Origin: Mycocentrospora acerina
Taxonomy: Eukaryota > Ascomycota > Dothideomycetes > Pleosporales
Reading direction: 5' to 3'
Assembly (NCBI GenBank): GCA_022701365.1
Contig: JAKUHH010000230.1
Coordinates: 400,840-464,839 of the forward strand
Length of the DNA: 64,000 nucleotides
Positions 34,693 through 46,678 of this stretch are shown here, one piece after another (position 1 is the stretch's first letter; every line of letters begins with the position of its first letter). The translations under genes and the position numbers were made by a program. The notes below the pieces were generated by a model. That model was not told where the DNA came from. It saw only the letters and a list, made by a program, of their open reading frames with translations, and made no database searches.

Positions 34693-35421
34693 AGGTAAAG
34701 TGGGAGAAAGGTTAGATAATGCTTTATGATATGTAAATTAATGGCTGATATGTTTTGAGGGGATGAGATTGAATCATGTTTTGTTTGATACGTGTACTAT
34801 GTTTCCTTGCGTGATGTACCAAAGTTTTCAAATTACGGAAAAAATCATCATCATGATCACCATGTAAGGAGTGTGTATGGATGCACGTCGACGCAGTATG
34901 AATGAATTGCTCAGTACAAAACATAAAAACATTCAAGCCATTTCTCTACGCAGAGAACAAAACTCTTTCTTGTCTTATTTGCATCTCATCTCATCTCATA
35001 CACTACCCAACAAGCCACCCAGTTTGATAGAGGGAGAATCAACAAGATCAAACTCGGCCTTTGGATTCAAATTATCATTCATATTCCTCCATCTACCCAA
35101 TTCATCCCATCCTATTCCATCCTATCCCAATCCACCCAACGCCGTACAGTTCGTACCAATACAAACAAACAAGCAAATAAACAAACAAACAGAACAGGCG
35201 AATGACGCCAAGTTGAATCGCCGTCCAGCCCAAAAGAAAATAGATGAAATTGCGAAACAAATACGATGTGCCTGCGCAGACTTTTGTCTAGAGGTGACGC
35301 CAAAAAGTTCAACGCCCGGCAATATGATGATATAAAGATGCGGAATGCGCGCATGTACATAAAGCAAAAGATGGAGGCCAAAATACATGTATAAGCAAGA
35401 CGACCCGGGACAATGTACAAT
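34693..35421. other. Convergent 3' region with short-motif repeats
   Basis: About 730 bp between convergent gene ends. Short runs of CATCT, CCTAT and AAACA units occur between 34984 and 35196. A 154-codon ORF here is low-complexity and not credible as a gene. Confidence 0.5.
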
Positions 35422-37574
35422 CTACCAAGTTTCCTGCCAGATGTGTTAGTGTTTGATATTCCAAGTAGTCATGTGTGTGCACTTACAGCAATGTACTGGC
35501 CATCATCCCTCTTCTTGGCCCAGAACTCCTTGGCTTCAGCCTTGCTGATACCGCCCTTTTGCATGGCTACATCCATGAGGGCATCTTCTACACCCTCACC
35601 CATCCCCTTGCTGCTTCCGCAGACAAAGATGCGGCCGTCGAGGGCGTTGATAACAAACCAGACAATGTCGGCCTGCACGCGTACCTCATCCTGAACATAT
35701 TTGACTTCGTTGTTTGGACCGCCAACTCGGACTTTGCGGCTCTGTACAACCTTCTTGATCTCGCGTTCGTGATCGCCAAGCTCACCCGAATAAAGTTCGT
35801 CCAGCTTAGAGTCCCGGACACCTTGGATGAGCCAGATCTTGTTGGCACAGTTGGCGTTCTTGAGTCTGTTCAAGATGAAGCCACGGAAGGGAGCCATACC
35901 GACACCAGCTCCAATAAGCACCATGGGGCCCTCGCCTCCGAATTGCTTGGAGAGTGGGTTGGACATGAGACCTCGGAACATGGGAACGCGGAGGTCTAGG
36001 GTGTTGGTGGGGTCGATGCCCTCCTTTTCTGCAGTGATAAAGGCATGAGCCAAGCGCTCCATGAAACCACTGCCAACACCTGTGCGAACACCACCCTTGG
36101 AATGCCAGTCGGGGGTCTCGTGGATTGTGACAGCCATTTCGATGAGACGGCGGCCGCCATGGAGGCCTTCACGGTCCGATGAGATGTGTGGGTCGTTGGA
36201 GAGCGAGTAAAACCGGGGCATCAGCTGGCTGAGTACGGAGAGTAGGGCAGGTAGAGGCGGCTTCGATGAAGGAAAAGCGCTGAGCATCTGGGGGATGGTC
36301 AGGTGGGAGTCGGTTCGGAGGTCGCAAAAGGCCGCTTGACCCTGTGCCGAGCAGAGGTACTCGAGGATCTTCTTCTCGTTGGGTGCAGTGGCGTATTCAG
36401 CCATGACGCGAAGGAGGTTCTTGGTGGGCGGGTTGGACTGGATGTCTGCACACCAGGTCAGTAGCTCGCGGCGGGTTGTAAGAAGCTCGCGAGGCTGGTC
36501 CTCCCCCCAGATGGTGGGCCACCTTCCAGTCTGTGTCTTGAGTGTAACAGACTTGTCGCGGGCAAACTTGGGGATGCACAAGATGTCGAAGAGGTCATTG
36601 ACCAGTTCCTGCGAGTTGGGCGGGCAGATGCCAATGGCGCCTCCGACCTTGAAGTCGACGCCTCCTTCGTCAGGGTAGTCTGTGACGTCAATGTCAAAGT
36701 GAATGGTCCTCTTCTCGGCGCCGGGCTTGGTCAATTCGCGGGCGTGGTACAGGGGCGCAGAGTAGACCTCGTAGGGCGGATGCGGCTGGACGTACTTGGG
36801 CGGCGTCTTGTACACCTCGGAGGCGTACTCGACCGTCTTGGCGACGGGCTCGAGCGACATGTTGACGGGCGGCAGGTCGGTGGTCATGGTGAGGGTGGTG
36901 TCGAGGGCGAGAGGGCCCAAGTGCAGGTTGAGGCTCTTGAAGGCATCGTTGTCGGGCAGGACGACGGGGACGTAGTTTGGCGACGACGTGTCCGGGGCGA
37001 CCGTCTTGAGTAGACAGCATCCACCACCGCAGCAGCTGCTGATGAGCTTGGTGGCCTCCTCACCCTCGCCCAGGATGCGCCGAATCTCCGAGGGGCTGTC
37101 GGAGATGAGCGTTGTCGAGGCGCGCCTGGGTCGTGCCTGGCCGGTGAAGTTGACGGCGGCGGCGGGCAGGTCCTGCAGCTGGTCAATGACCTCGTCGACG
37201 GCCTGGTCAGGCTCCGTGTTGGGCGTCATGGGCGCCTCCGAGTCGTCGCTGCTGTGGGTGCTCCATAGGACCGAGCCGCCCGACGACTTGGGCGAGTGCT
37301 GCTCGGGCTGCGACTGGGGCAGGGTGGGCGTGGGCTGCAGGGTGAGCTGGGGGATCTGGCGCGGCTCGGCGGGGATGGGGTCGTTGGGGTGGGAGGTGGC
37401 GGTGGAGGGAATGTTGTGGGTGGCAGTGGTGGTGGAATCCATTGGTGAGGAAATGTCACGGGACGAGTCGATTGGCGAGGGCGTGTTGTGGGAGGAATGC
37501 ATCGACGAGGCCGTGTCGTGGGTGCCGGCAGAGTCGATTGGCGAAAGAATGTCGTGGGCGGCAGTCGTAGCCAT
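35422..37574 (-). CDS. FMN-less CPR/CysJ-type NADPH flavoreductase
   Basis: Two exons: 35487-37574 and a 12-nt last exon 35422-35433 (Glu-Thr-Trp-stop), with a 53-nt intron, give 699 aa. The last exon restores the YIAETW end typical of NADPH-P450 reductases, where the final Trp stacks on FAD. From about 240 the FAD/NADPH half is complete: connecting domain, RFYSLSND (FAD), GVGSGFMERL, VLIGAGVGMAPFRGF (NADPH) and IFVCGSSKGMGEGV. No flavodoxin (FMN) domain precedes it; instead about 230 residues of Ser/Thr/Pro-rich sequence with a Cys cluster CCGGGCC near 187. Such a protein needs a separate partner to pass electrons to. No membrane anchor is seen. The start was set at the ACCACCATGG Met, ten codons inside the open frame. 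Confidence 0.88.
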
Positions 37575-39315
37575 GGTGGTGGTGGTGGGCGGTCGAGGCA
37601 AAGGAAGAGGCAGAGGTGAAAAGCGGCGGGAGAGCGGGCGGTGGACTGCAGCTATTAGGGGCCGCCATGGTTAGCAAGACCGAGACGCTGCTGAGCAATG
37701 GAGCCGTCATGCCATGGTGAGCAGCCAGCAGCCAGCAGCCAGCAGCCAGCAGCCGCACCGCGGTTGCACTCGCTTGGGTAAGCCCACGGCGAGCGGAACC
37801 GAGGGCGTTGCTGCTGCGTAATCTGATGGCGGCTGATATTTTTTATCAGATCGTGGGGTACGTACCAATTCGTCGCTGCACACGCGCGTCGAGGAACACC
37901 AGCCGCCTGCTCGTCTGCAGGGCGCGAGTCGACAGGGCGGGGGAGGGCAGTCAATGGCAAGGGCAATCGCAGTGGCAAGGGCAATGGCAAGATCAACGCA
38001 GCAACAGCGACAGCGACAACGACAGTGGCTTCAGCAGGAGAAAAGGACGGAGTCAGTGACGACGCTTCGTCGCCCGAGGCCGGCCGGGCCTGCACACAGA
38101 CGGGCCTGCCCATCTGCCATTCTTGCCATGCGCATGCCGAATGACACAACCGATCGCCGGCGCCCATTCCCTCCTCCCCTGCACGCCTGCCCGGTCTCAG
38201 CCTCCTGGCTAAAGCAAATTCCGTTCTTCTCCGCTGTCCGCGCACTCCTTTTCCGCCCGCCTGCACGCTGCCGGCTCGGAACCTGGCGTCCACCCATCTA
38301 GACACACACACACTACTACTCTCCCTGCTGCGGCCGTCGTCTATCCACACATCCCCGTCTCAGCGGAGCTCCGCCTGCATCAGTGTGCCACCTAGATGTT
38401 ATTAAAAAAAATTAAACATAGCAGATAGTTATAGATAGATAGAAAAATGGTGAACAAACTGCATCCTCTTCCTCCTCCTCGGCGCCTCTCGCATCGCTTA
38501 TCGACGATACGGCACGATTGGTGCGCCCCACAGCCCCAACTACACATTGCCAAGCTTTGCCCACACCCCCAACCAACACAGTGCTCACGTCTGCCAGACA
38601 AGTCTTCCTTGCCCACCAAACAGCCCCCTCACTGACTACATGCCTTCTCAACTGCCGCTACGTCTGCGAACACTCGAAGGGTCTTGCCTCTCTGTTTGTC
38701 TCCCGCAGGCGATGCCGAAAAACGGTCAGTAGCGGCTCCACATGTACATGTATGTACATGCTCGATAATGCCCTGCCATGGCCTTGTTTTTCGGCACTAT
38801 TTCAATTCGCCACTTTGCTCACTGCAACGTCAGGCATTGGTGGTAAAGTAGTCTTTTGCACACGACCTGATGTCACTGGCACTGCTACAGTGTCTTGCTT
38901 ATCTAATGCGTGTTTTTCTTTCCCTCTCGAATGGCCAAGGTTGTTGCACCGTTGGTGTGGTTGTTCTGACTCTTGGCGTTGTGAAGCTTCTCTTCACTCC
39001 GTGAATCGGAAAAAGAAAAAGGGTAGTTTGCTATGTGAAATGTTGAGATGAACTGATTGATTGATTGAACAACAGTACTAGTTAGAGGAGGTGCAAGGCC
39101 GAGCTGTTTATCCCGTAGTAGGTAGTTCAAGTGGCTGGAACATGCACACCCACGACGTCATGCTCAACACACTCCTCACAACGTATTCACGCAACGCAGG
39201 CAAGACAGGCACAAGGTTTCCATACAGACGCATGCATCACATTTGAAGTAGAACACATGTACAAAGTATCCATCTTCATTCAACAGCCTCATTCCCTCAT
39301 CCCAACATCCACCGT
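37575..39315. other. Long intergenic stretch with minisatellites
   Basis: About 1.7 kb upstream of the reductase and downstream of the LPMO. The part next to the reductase is GC-rich and probably holds its leader. Long ORFs on both strands are made of repeats and Arg/Ala-rich runs and show no family signature. No RNA gene seen. Confidence 0.5.
37720..37754. repeat. 7-bp minisatellite (AGCAGCC)5
   Basis: Five exact copies in tandem of a seven-base unit, about 150 bp upstream of the reductase start. Confidence 0.9.
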
Positions 39316-40321
39316 CTAGCAGGTGAAGACCTTGGGGCCGGGAATAGTGTACGCCTGAGCTACGCAGTGTTAGCAACCATCCTCTTCCACAAGACGAGTC
39401 GTCAGTCCAAAACATACCCTTGTAAGCATCGTACGTGACACCCGCATCCGTAGCCTTGTAAGCACCAGGGAAAGACACCAGGCCAGAGGGCGCCGTGCTT
39501 CCACCACCAGTCACCTTCAATTGATGGCAGCCTAAACCCAATCATTAGCAACGTCTTCAAAGTCTTAATACTTTGCAATATTTCTTACCTGGGTAGAACT
39601 GAGCACCGGGGTACTGGTACGCGGCGTGCAGCGCGATGAGCTCGTGACGGACGAGGTAGTTGCCCTTGGCAATGCACTTGGGGATAGTGTACTTGACAGA
39701 GCCACCGGCAACTTGCAGATCATCCGAGCCCCATACGTCCGAGGTACCGGTGCGACCCTTCTCCTGGACCTTGAACCAAACAGCCCTAAAAAAAAGTAGT
39801 ATTAGCATTAATATTGGCAATGATATTAGTATCAGCACTAGGACAACTGCAAATACAAGTACAAATACAACAACAAGTACAAACACAAGAACAAGCGGGG
39901 AGAGAACAAGGGGCAAGGAGAAGACAGTGACGTACTGAGTTCCGGGCATCCAGTTGTTGCAGCCCGCGTCGGGGCACTTGGCCATGTACGTGACCGAGGG
40001 TCCCATGTGGCTCTCGGGCCAGAGAGTCCAGTAAAGCGCAACTTCAGAGCCGGCTGCCACCTCGGCGTGGAGAGCAGCAGGCTTGGAGCCCGTGATGCCT
40101 CCCGCAGTGTAGCCGCCGCACTGGAGGTCGGCACTGGTCAAGTCCTCAACGGGCCCGTTGCCCTGAATCTCACGCGAGATACGCTGGGGCTTGGGGCTCA
40201 TGTACGGGTCCTGGTATGGCTGGTAGAAGGTGAAGTCTCCATTGCCAATCGTGGCGTTGTTGACATAGCCGTGAGCGGCAACGGCCGTGGCGAGAGCAAG
40301 AGTAGAAATAATGTACTTCAT
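39316..40321 (-). CDS. AA9 lytic polysaccharide monooxygenase
   Basis: Four exons, 39936-40321, 39589-39785, 39418-39531 and 39316-39359, give 246 aa. The introns are 150, 57 and 58 nt. A signal peptide (MKYIISTLALATAVAA) is cut to expose His17, which must be the first residue of the mature enzyme. With His105 (SHMGPSVTY) it makes the copper histidine brace; His182, Gln191 and Tyr193 (GAQFYPGC) complete the usual second sphere and axial ligand. The last exon gives the conserved YTIPGP end. The enzyme oxidatively cuts cellulose or related glucans outside the cell. No CBM1 module is present. The last acceptor was chosen to keep this end; the alternative, 5 nt on, reads into a random tail. Confidence 0.94.
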
Positions 40322-41776
40322 GATGACGATAATGTTCAAATGATGATACAGATGATACAGATGATGCTGATGCTGATGCTGATGAGAATGATAATGGTAA
40401 AGTGAGTGGGAAAATGTACGACCGTGCGTATAACGAGTGACGAAGTGAAGAAAGTGAGTGAATATAAGGTGAGCAAAAAAGCGAATGAATGAATGAATGC
40501 AATGCTTCGGTTCTGAGTGACCTGAATGCCGATGGATATTGCGCGAAGCTGCTCTTTTTATGGCCTTTTCATCTAATACTGCAGAGTCAGCACACGGCTG
40601 TGTGGCACATGTACTGCATTGTTTGAAACATCCATGATGCTCATGCCTGCTGGCAATCATGAAGGACAGTGACTTGATTAAACGAGATGCGCTAACAGCG
40701 CAAACAATGCATCGCATCCAATGCCAAATCCCCACCTTTTCCCCCAGCATGGTCAAAGCAACGTTTGTGTTGGCGGGTAGAGGTCAGAACGGACAATATT
40801 TATAATCAAAACCCCTTGGAATCTTTGACAGATGTCATCTCATGCAAACGTGAGGCGCTGCCAACGGCGGTTCGCGACGAAACGCGGTGGAGTCTTGAAA
40901 CATGGCATCGAAATGCATAATTGGTGGACCGATCTAAAGGCTTGGAGGTGTCTCGAATCGTAGATCGCACATGACTTACTTCATCTACAACACCGGAACG
41001 AGGGGAGAGACGTCCCGCAAATAGATTGATCGATATAGGGAATTGTCTTGTCGCTGTTTATGTTAATCAGAAGGATGACTAGGTAGCAGATAATCCTGTC
41101 AAGTGATCAATGACTCTCTGGAGGACAACTGGAAGAGGAAAGCCAAAGTTGAATGCAGCGAGGATGGAGAGGTCGACCTGAAGTGGCGCCAAACAATATC
41201 TTGGCTAGAAAAAAACGGCTGGCGCTGCCAACAAGACCATGTCGGCGCATATCGTAGAAAGCGAGTCCATGTCTGGTGAAATGGCAGGGTGAATATATAC
41301 CAAAGTCGTGACTACCCCTGGCCGACAGTAAACGCCTCAAAATCTCTCAATTCTGCTTCAGAGATAATTTCAGCTCAAGCAAACTAATCCTGCAATAACC
41401 ACCTCAAGGTGTGTCGTGAGCTAATATTGCCACTCATGTCTGCATTCTCTTCCTTGAACCTGGCAAATCCTGGAGCTGAAGGGCCATCCGAACTTATTCC
41501 TGCAGAAGCTGGGAAAAAGACCTGACTCGTGGGTAACTTAACAACACAATCCACTGTATGCAATGTTACATCCAGATTTAACACAAAATGACAAAAGTCA
41601 CGCACAAGGCCTAGGTGATGGCACGACGATGGAGTAAGAACGAGGGTGCTCGAAGGTTCTCAAGGTCCTCGAGAATGCTTGGCATCCCACTTCACTCTCG
41701 CACCTACCCCGCGGACATGGACAAGCTGCGAGCTGATAGCAACACTCAATAACAGCAAAACCACTGCACAAACAAG
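40322..41776. other. Divergent promoter, LPMO / CDC37
   Basis: About 1.45 kb between divergent starts. The LPMO side holds a GATGMT-type microsatellite at 40341-40392, probably in its 5'UTR. No gene or RNA recognised. Confidence 0.5.
40341..40392. repeat. GAT-rich microsatellite in LPMO leader
   Basis: Imperfect tandem units (GATGATACA, then GATGCT) lie 20-70 nt upstream of the LPMO start codon, where the minus-strand leader is expected. Confidence 0.75.
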
Positions 41777-43414
41777 ATGGTCATCAACTACAGTAAATGG
41801 GTGAGCATATATTCATTGGACATACCCTTCGAGGCAACGGTAGCTAATTGCCCCTCATAGGACGCGCTCGAGCTCTCTGACGACAGCGACATTGAAGTAC
41901 ATCCCAACGTCGACAAGAAGTCTTTCATCCGCGCAAAACAAGCTCAAATCCACCAAGAACGCGACCACCGCCGCCACCAGATCAAGACACTGAAATACGA
42001 ACGCATAATCAACGATGGCCTCACTGAGCGCATCGATCGCCTGCTCACAGCCCTCAAGTCGCACAGGGCGAAGCAGGCCGAGGGGAGTGCGACCGATGAC
42101 CAGCTTGTCTTCCAGGCCATGATGGAGAGCATGATGGATATGAAGGTCGACAAGGACGGTGGGGCAGAGAGGCCACCACCGCCTCCAGAAGGTGTGCATG
42201 AGCACATCAAAGACAAACCGTCGTATCCGCAGATGATGGCCAGCTTAGTCGACGCAGTGAAGAAGGACATTGATGCAAGCAAGAGCGAGGAGCCAAGGTA
42301 CGAGCAGTTTATCAAAGGCCTAGAGAGGGAGAAAGAGAGGGTGGTCGATTTGCAGAAGCAGTTGTTCGCAAAGCTGGCAGAGCTTGAGAAAGAGGATAAG
42401 AGGCACATCACAAGCGAGGATATCCACGAGGGATTCAGCTACTCGAGCGTGAAGAAGGGCGAGGATGAAAAGAAGCCCGCCACTACACCATCCTCCTCCT
42501 CCTCTTCATCGCAACCATCGTCCACAAAACTTGTCCCCGCAAAAGAGACAACAACAGAACTAATCAATAACCCATCCCGCCCCTCCACCTCCCGAACAGA
42601 TACAGGCCAATCTTCCGGCGCAGACGCCGACATTGAAGAGGGCATCACCACCTACAGCGATGAAGACGACGACGATGATGTTTCCGCATCCCCCCTTGCC
42701 CAATCTTTCGCAAAGATCAAAATCGGCGACTGGTACGCCTGCCTGCAATTCCTTATGCAAAACCCCTCTGTCATGGCCGAGAAAGAAACCGACGGCCTTC
42801 TTGTCGAGGCCTTCAACTCGGAACTCGATGGCAAACCTAAACATGCGCGCCAGTGCGTACACCAAGGTCTCCTCCTTCAATACTGCCGCCAACTCGGCGG
42901 CCGCCAGGGCGTCGAGCTATTTTTCAAGCGCATTCAAAGCAAAGACCACCAAGCAAGCAAAATGTTCACCGACGACGTCGACAGCACATATCGCCGCATC
43001 AAAACTCGCGCAGCAGAGATCCTCAAGGAACGCGCGGAAAACCCGCAATCTGCAGAAGGCGTAGAGCAAATCCAACTCCACGCCGTAAACCCAAACACTA
43101 CCATCAACATCGTCGTCCCCGCAAAGGAACCCTCGTCTTCCGACCCCGAGGAACGCGAGGCCGAACTCGCCTCTCGACAGATCTTCGACACGTTCCCGCC
43201 GGGATTGCAGCGCGCGCTTGAGACGGGGAAGCTGGACGAGGTGAACAAAGTGCTGGCGAAGATGAGTGTCGATGAGGCGGAGGAGATTGTGGAGAAGCTG
43301 GGGAATGGGGGCATGTTGAGTCTCGAGGAGGGCGTTATTGATGCCACAACCGAGGAGGGTCAGAGGGCAATGCAGGAAATTGAGAAGACGCACAAGATGC
43401 CGGGTCAGGAATAA
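41777..43414 (+). CDS. CDC37: Hsp90 co-chaperone Cdc37
   Basis: Two exons: 41777-41800 (only MVINYSKW) and 41861-43414, with a 60-nt intron, give 525 aa, close to yeast Cdc37. The start MVINYSKWDALELSDDSDIEVHPNVD is the kinase-binding N-terminus; Ser14 in ELSDDSD is the conserved CK2 phosphosite needed for kinase-client work. A coiled coil follows, then a Ser-rich linker (about 210-285), the Hsp90-binding domain (WYACLQFLMQNPSVM..., RQCVHQGLLLQYC) and the C-terminal helical domain (FPPGLQRALETGKLDEVNKVL). Cytosolic loading factor for protein kinases. A tool that ignores the 24-nt first exon would start at an internal Met and lose the phosphosite. Confidence 0.95.
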
Positions 43415-43725
43415 GACATTTCGTGAGCAGGAGTGGGCAACCGAGGTGATGAATACGAGCAAACTGCATAGCGGATGAATGTATAATAATTTTTTTTTCT
43501 CCCTATAATCGAGTACGACTGAATGATATGATACACTTTTGGAACATCTCAGTCCGCTGATGCCGCTGATACTTTTCTACTCATCTACTGCAACACGGTG
43601 CTCTTTTCTTCTTTTTTTTAGGGGAGAATATCGTCATTCATCGCTGTTGATAACCTTGTAACAATTATTATGTCATCCGTCCAGTTAACCCCCCACCCTC
43701 TTCCCATTCCCACAAGCAAGCTTTC
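43415..43725. other. Short convergent 3' region
   Basis: About 310 bp between the convergent CDC37 and CID-protein ends, T-rich. No gene. Confidence 0.5.
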
Positions 43726-45309
43726 TCAAATCAATTCCTGAAGATTGTCGTCAATCCCATTAATGTCTCCGTCCCCCTCAAACGCCGCAAACTCATCCTC
43801 CTCTGCGCTACGACCACTCATCTTCCTCTTCTTGTACGCAGCCTGGTATGCATTCTGCCCATATGCACCCCCCTGATCTGGTCGCACCTGCTGCAGACTC
43901 TTCAGCAAGTCATGCGCAATATAGTTCGGCTCCCCAATGGTAGTTGCATCGGCGGTGGATAGTGCAGTGTGGCCAGGCGGCGCAGGAACTGCTTCAGGTA
44001 CAATGGGGTTCGAGACTGGGTCGGGCATTACGTCGTCTCCAATGTCAGGGACAGGCTCAAAGGCGGCAGTGACGGCGGCTTGCTGGGGTGATCCGACGGG
44101 CGTGAACGACTCCATGGGTGGAGGTGTGAGTTCCTCAACCATCGGGCGGTCTTGTGCGGCGGGAGAGGTCGTCGCGACTGGGAGGGGCGCAGCAGAGATC
44201 TTGTTGGTTTCGGCGGGTGACATACCCATCAAAATGGCCTGTTCGACCTCGCGCTTACGGCTGTCTATGGCGTCTTTGCGAGTCTTCAGGTCCGTGATTT
44301 GCGCTTCCTCTTCGACCAATTTTGCCTTGTTTGTCTCGAGGAGTTGCTCGAGCCCTGTGATGAGACTTTGTCGTGCCTTCATGATTTCTGTGACGGCGCC
44401 CTCAGCTAGGGCTAGTTTCTTGACGAGCGCTGCAAGATCAGCCGCGTGCATAGGCGGGGTCGGGATCGCGATGTTCGGGTTGGTGAGCTTCTCGTAGTGC
44501 TGGTTCGCGGTTGCCAGGGCTGGCTTTGCGTGAAGGTCCGCTTTCTGCACTGATGTCGCAAGAGGTGCCACAGATGCAAGCTCAGGTGGTACTGAGGAGC
44601 TGGAGAAGAGGGAGCCTCCGAGAGCAGGCTTCTTGCTCGTACGAGTTCGGTCAATTTCTGCGCAGCATTAGTATGGAGTTTGCAACGCAAATACCGTTGA
44701 CTATAGCCATACCATTCAACTGCTTCTCGATATTTTGCTGAACAGCCTGGTTGAAGATTTGCCTCTGTCGCCAGACCTCGACTACTCTGCGAATCTTGTT
44801 CTGAATGTCCTGAGGCGAGCCCTTGTACGCGGTTGCAGTCGCGTCGGCGATGAGCGGCTCGTATGCCCGGATGAATTCCTCCTTCTTACGCATTTTTGAG
44901 GTCTGTGTGATTTCTACACCTGACGTGAGTGTGAGGCCCGAGATACGTGTCAGGGGGCTTACCATTTGAAAGGTAGATCAAGGTGAGCTTCTTGTTAGGG
45001 GTCGATTCCTTGACGCGTTGGAACCAGACTTGCGCAATGCGCTCGGCATGTCGCCTGGGAAGAACATGTCAGTATGGTGTCTCATGCCATCCAGCTTGTG
45101 AGTAGAATGCTAGAATTCGCGAATGTGCAGGCACCATGGAGGGCGCAGCAAACTGTTTGCGCCAGAGTCGCGAACAAGGCTGGCTACAGACGGATGGACG
45201 GGAAGCCTTACCTGTGGAAGAGAATCCACTGTCCGACTGTGCAGATTGCCTCCTGCGTCTCATTCAAAGACGAGAGCTTCGCCTTCAGGCTATCTTCTGT
45301 AAACGCCAT
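43726..45309 (-). CDS. RTT103: Rtt103-like CID protein, RNA polymerase II CTD binder
   Basis: Four exons, 45212-45309, 44963-45054, 44713-44913 and 43726-44657 (introns 157, 49 and 55 nt), give 440 aa. Residues 1-130 form the CTD-interacting domain: MAFTEDSLKAKLSSLNETQEAI, VGQWILFHRRHAERIAQVW, KKLTLIYLSNEI, and IRRVVEVWRQRQIF. A coiled-coil region (about 175-250: LVKKLALAEGAVTEIMKARQSLITGLEQLL) and a disordered acidic tail with KKRKM follow. Rtt103 binds Ser2-phosphorylated polymerase tails and helps bring the Rat1 exonuclease for transcription termination. The related Pcf11 and Nrd1 have other modules, which are missing here. The frame is split into short pieces that hide the CID without splicing. 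Confidence 0.9.
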
Positions 45310-45689
45310 GTTGGGAGTCTTCACGAATTGGCAGCACTTCTATTGGTAGCGGGCTCTCACGCGAGCAACCTGACAAAGCGATCACACAAGCAGAGCACTG
45401 GAGGTGTTGAGAGCGAAAGACACGCCCCCTGAGTCTGCAATATGTTCTTTTGCCTGGAGCGACTAGTCTGATGACGTGTGATTGATGGAGAGGATGAGAG
45501 GAAGAGCTCGAGGGAGCTCGACAGCTGTGGCGCTAATGGAGTCGGTGAAAGGTGTCACCGACGTCTTGGCGCGGAGTCCCCTTGTTAGTGACAGCAACCC
45601 ATAACGACAACAAGAGTGGACAATCGGATTGCTACTTCTCTCACTTTGTGCCTTCGCCCCACGCATCCCACCAACCACCCACATCCACA
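45310..45689. other. Divergent promoter, CID protein / clathrin light chain
   Basis: About 380 bp shared by two divergent housekeeping genes. No TATA box stands out. Confidence 0.5.
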
Positions 45690-46678
45690 ATGGCAGACCG
45701 GTTCCCATCGCTGGACGAGATTGACGCTGGTAGGCGCCGCTGCTGAACCCCCGGTGGAGCTCCGGACTGCTTGCTGAACTTCCCCAGGCCACACCGAGAC
45801 GCGTGGTGATGTCGCCGACTTCGACATTGTAGGCGACTCCAACGGCACCGACGACTTCCTGACACGCGAACGCGCTCTCCTCGGCGACGATGCAGACCTG
45901 TTCACTTCAGACAACGACAAGCTGGCAACAGTCGAGGACGGCGATGACGACTTGCTTGGCGGAGACAGCTTCCAGGCCAATGTTGGCTCAGAAGAGATGA
46001 GCGGCTTCGAGAGCTCGTTCCCCGCAATTGATACTACCAACGATGTAAGCAACGTGTTGGTTCCTTCACTTCTGCCTGGGCCGTTTGGAGGGTCCGCTGG
46101 CTTCTGCCTGCATCAGTGACGACGAAGAAGACGAGAGCAGGCAAAACATGGATTTGGTTCAAGACGCATCAAAAGACTATGCTCGTCAAACAGGACACGC
46201 TAACGCTGATTAGCACATGGCCCCTGGCGGCACCATCACTGGATCCTCACTCCCGTTCCTGCCCGGCCAACCTACTCCCTCGTTCACCCCTGTGCGATCA
46301 GACTCACCAGAGCCCGACGTCATCCGAGAATGGCGCGAGCGCCGCGACCTCCAGATTCAACACCGCGACGAGGTTTCCGCCGAGCGCAAGGACAGGACCA
46401 TCAAAGAGGCCCAGCAAAACATTGATGATTTCTACGACAACTACAACAACAAGAAAGATAAGGAGATCGCCAAGACACGGAAAGAGGCCGAGGAATTCCT
46501 CGCGAACCGAGACGACACAACGGCGGGGGGCACCAGCTGGGAGCGCATCGCCAAGTTGGTGGACCTGAGCGGTAAAGGAACAAAGGGCGGTGCTTCAGGA
46601 AGCGAGAAGGCACGGTTCAGGGAGCTATTGCTGAGCTTGAAGAAAGACGAGAAGGCACCTGGTGCGACTGGTTATTAG
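45690..46678 (+). CDS. CLC1: Clathrin light chain
   Basis: Three exons, 45690-45729, 45788-46044 and 46214-46678 (introns 58 and 169 nt), give 253 aa. The start MADRFPSLDEIDAGHTE with an acidic N-terminal third matches fungal light chains. APGGTITGSSLPF opens the third exon, then VIREWRERRDLQIQHRDEVSAERK and a long charged helix (about 140-205) give the heavy-chain binding segment; the end holds W-E-R-I-A-K-L-V-D-L and RFRELLLSLKKDEKAPGA. The protein coats vesicles in endocytosis and at the trans-Golgi. The second intron is long for this genome and includes in-frame stops, so the acceptor at 46213 is the only one giving the family sequence. Confidence 0.93.

Noticed and set aside
34871..35335. 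154-codon plus ORF
   Set aside because: Low-complexity, built on short repeats in a convergent 3' region.
36988..37674. 228-codon plus-strand ORF over the reductase 5' half
   Set aside because: It is antisense to a well-supported coding frame, GC-rich and Gly/Trp/Ser-biased, with no family signature.
37655..38350. 231-codon minus ORF upstream of the reductase
   Set aside because: Built of Arg/Ala/Leu-Pro repeats, including translated minisatellite; no domain and no splice link to the reductase.
38518..39051. 177-codon plus ORF
   Set aside because: No signature, odd Cys/Thr-rich composition, no splice or start support; likely chance in an intergenic stretch.
39316..39354. AA9 last exon starting 5 nt later (after CTCAG)
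   Set aside because: It shifts the frame and loses the conserved YTIPGP ending.
42917..43462. 181-codon minus ORF
   Set aside because: Antisense shadow of CDC37.
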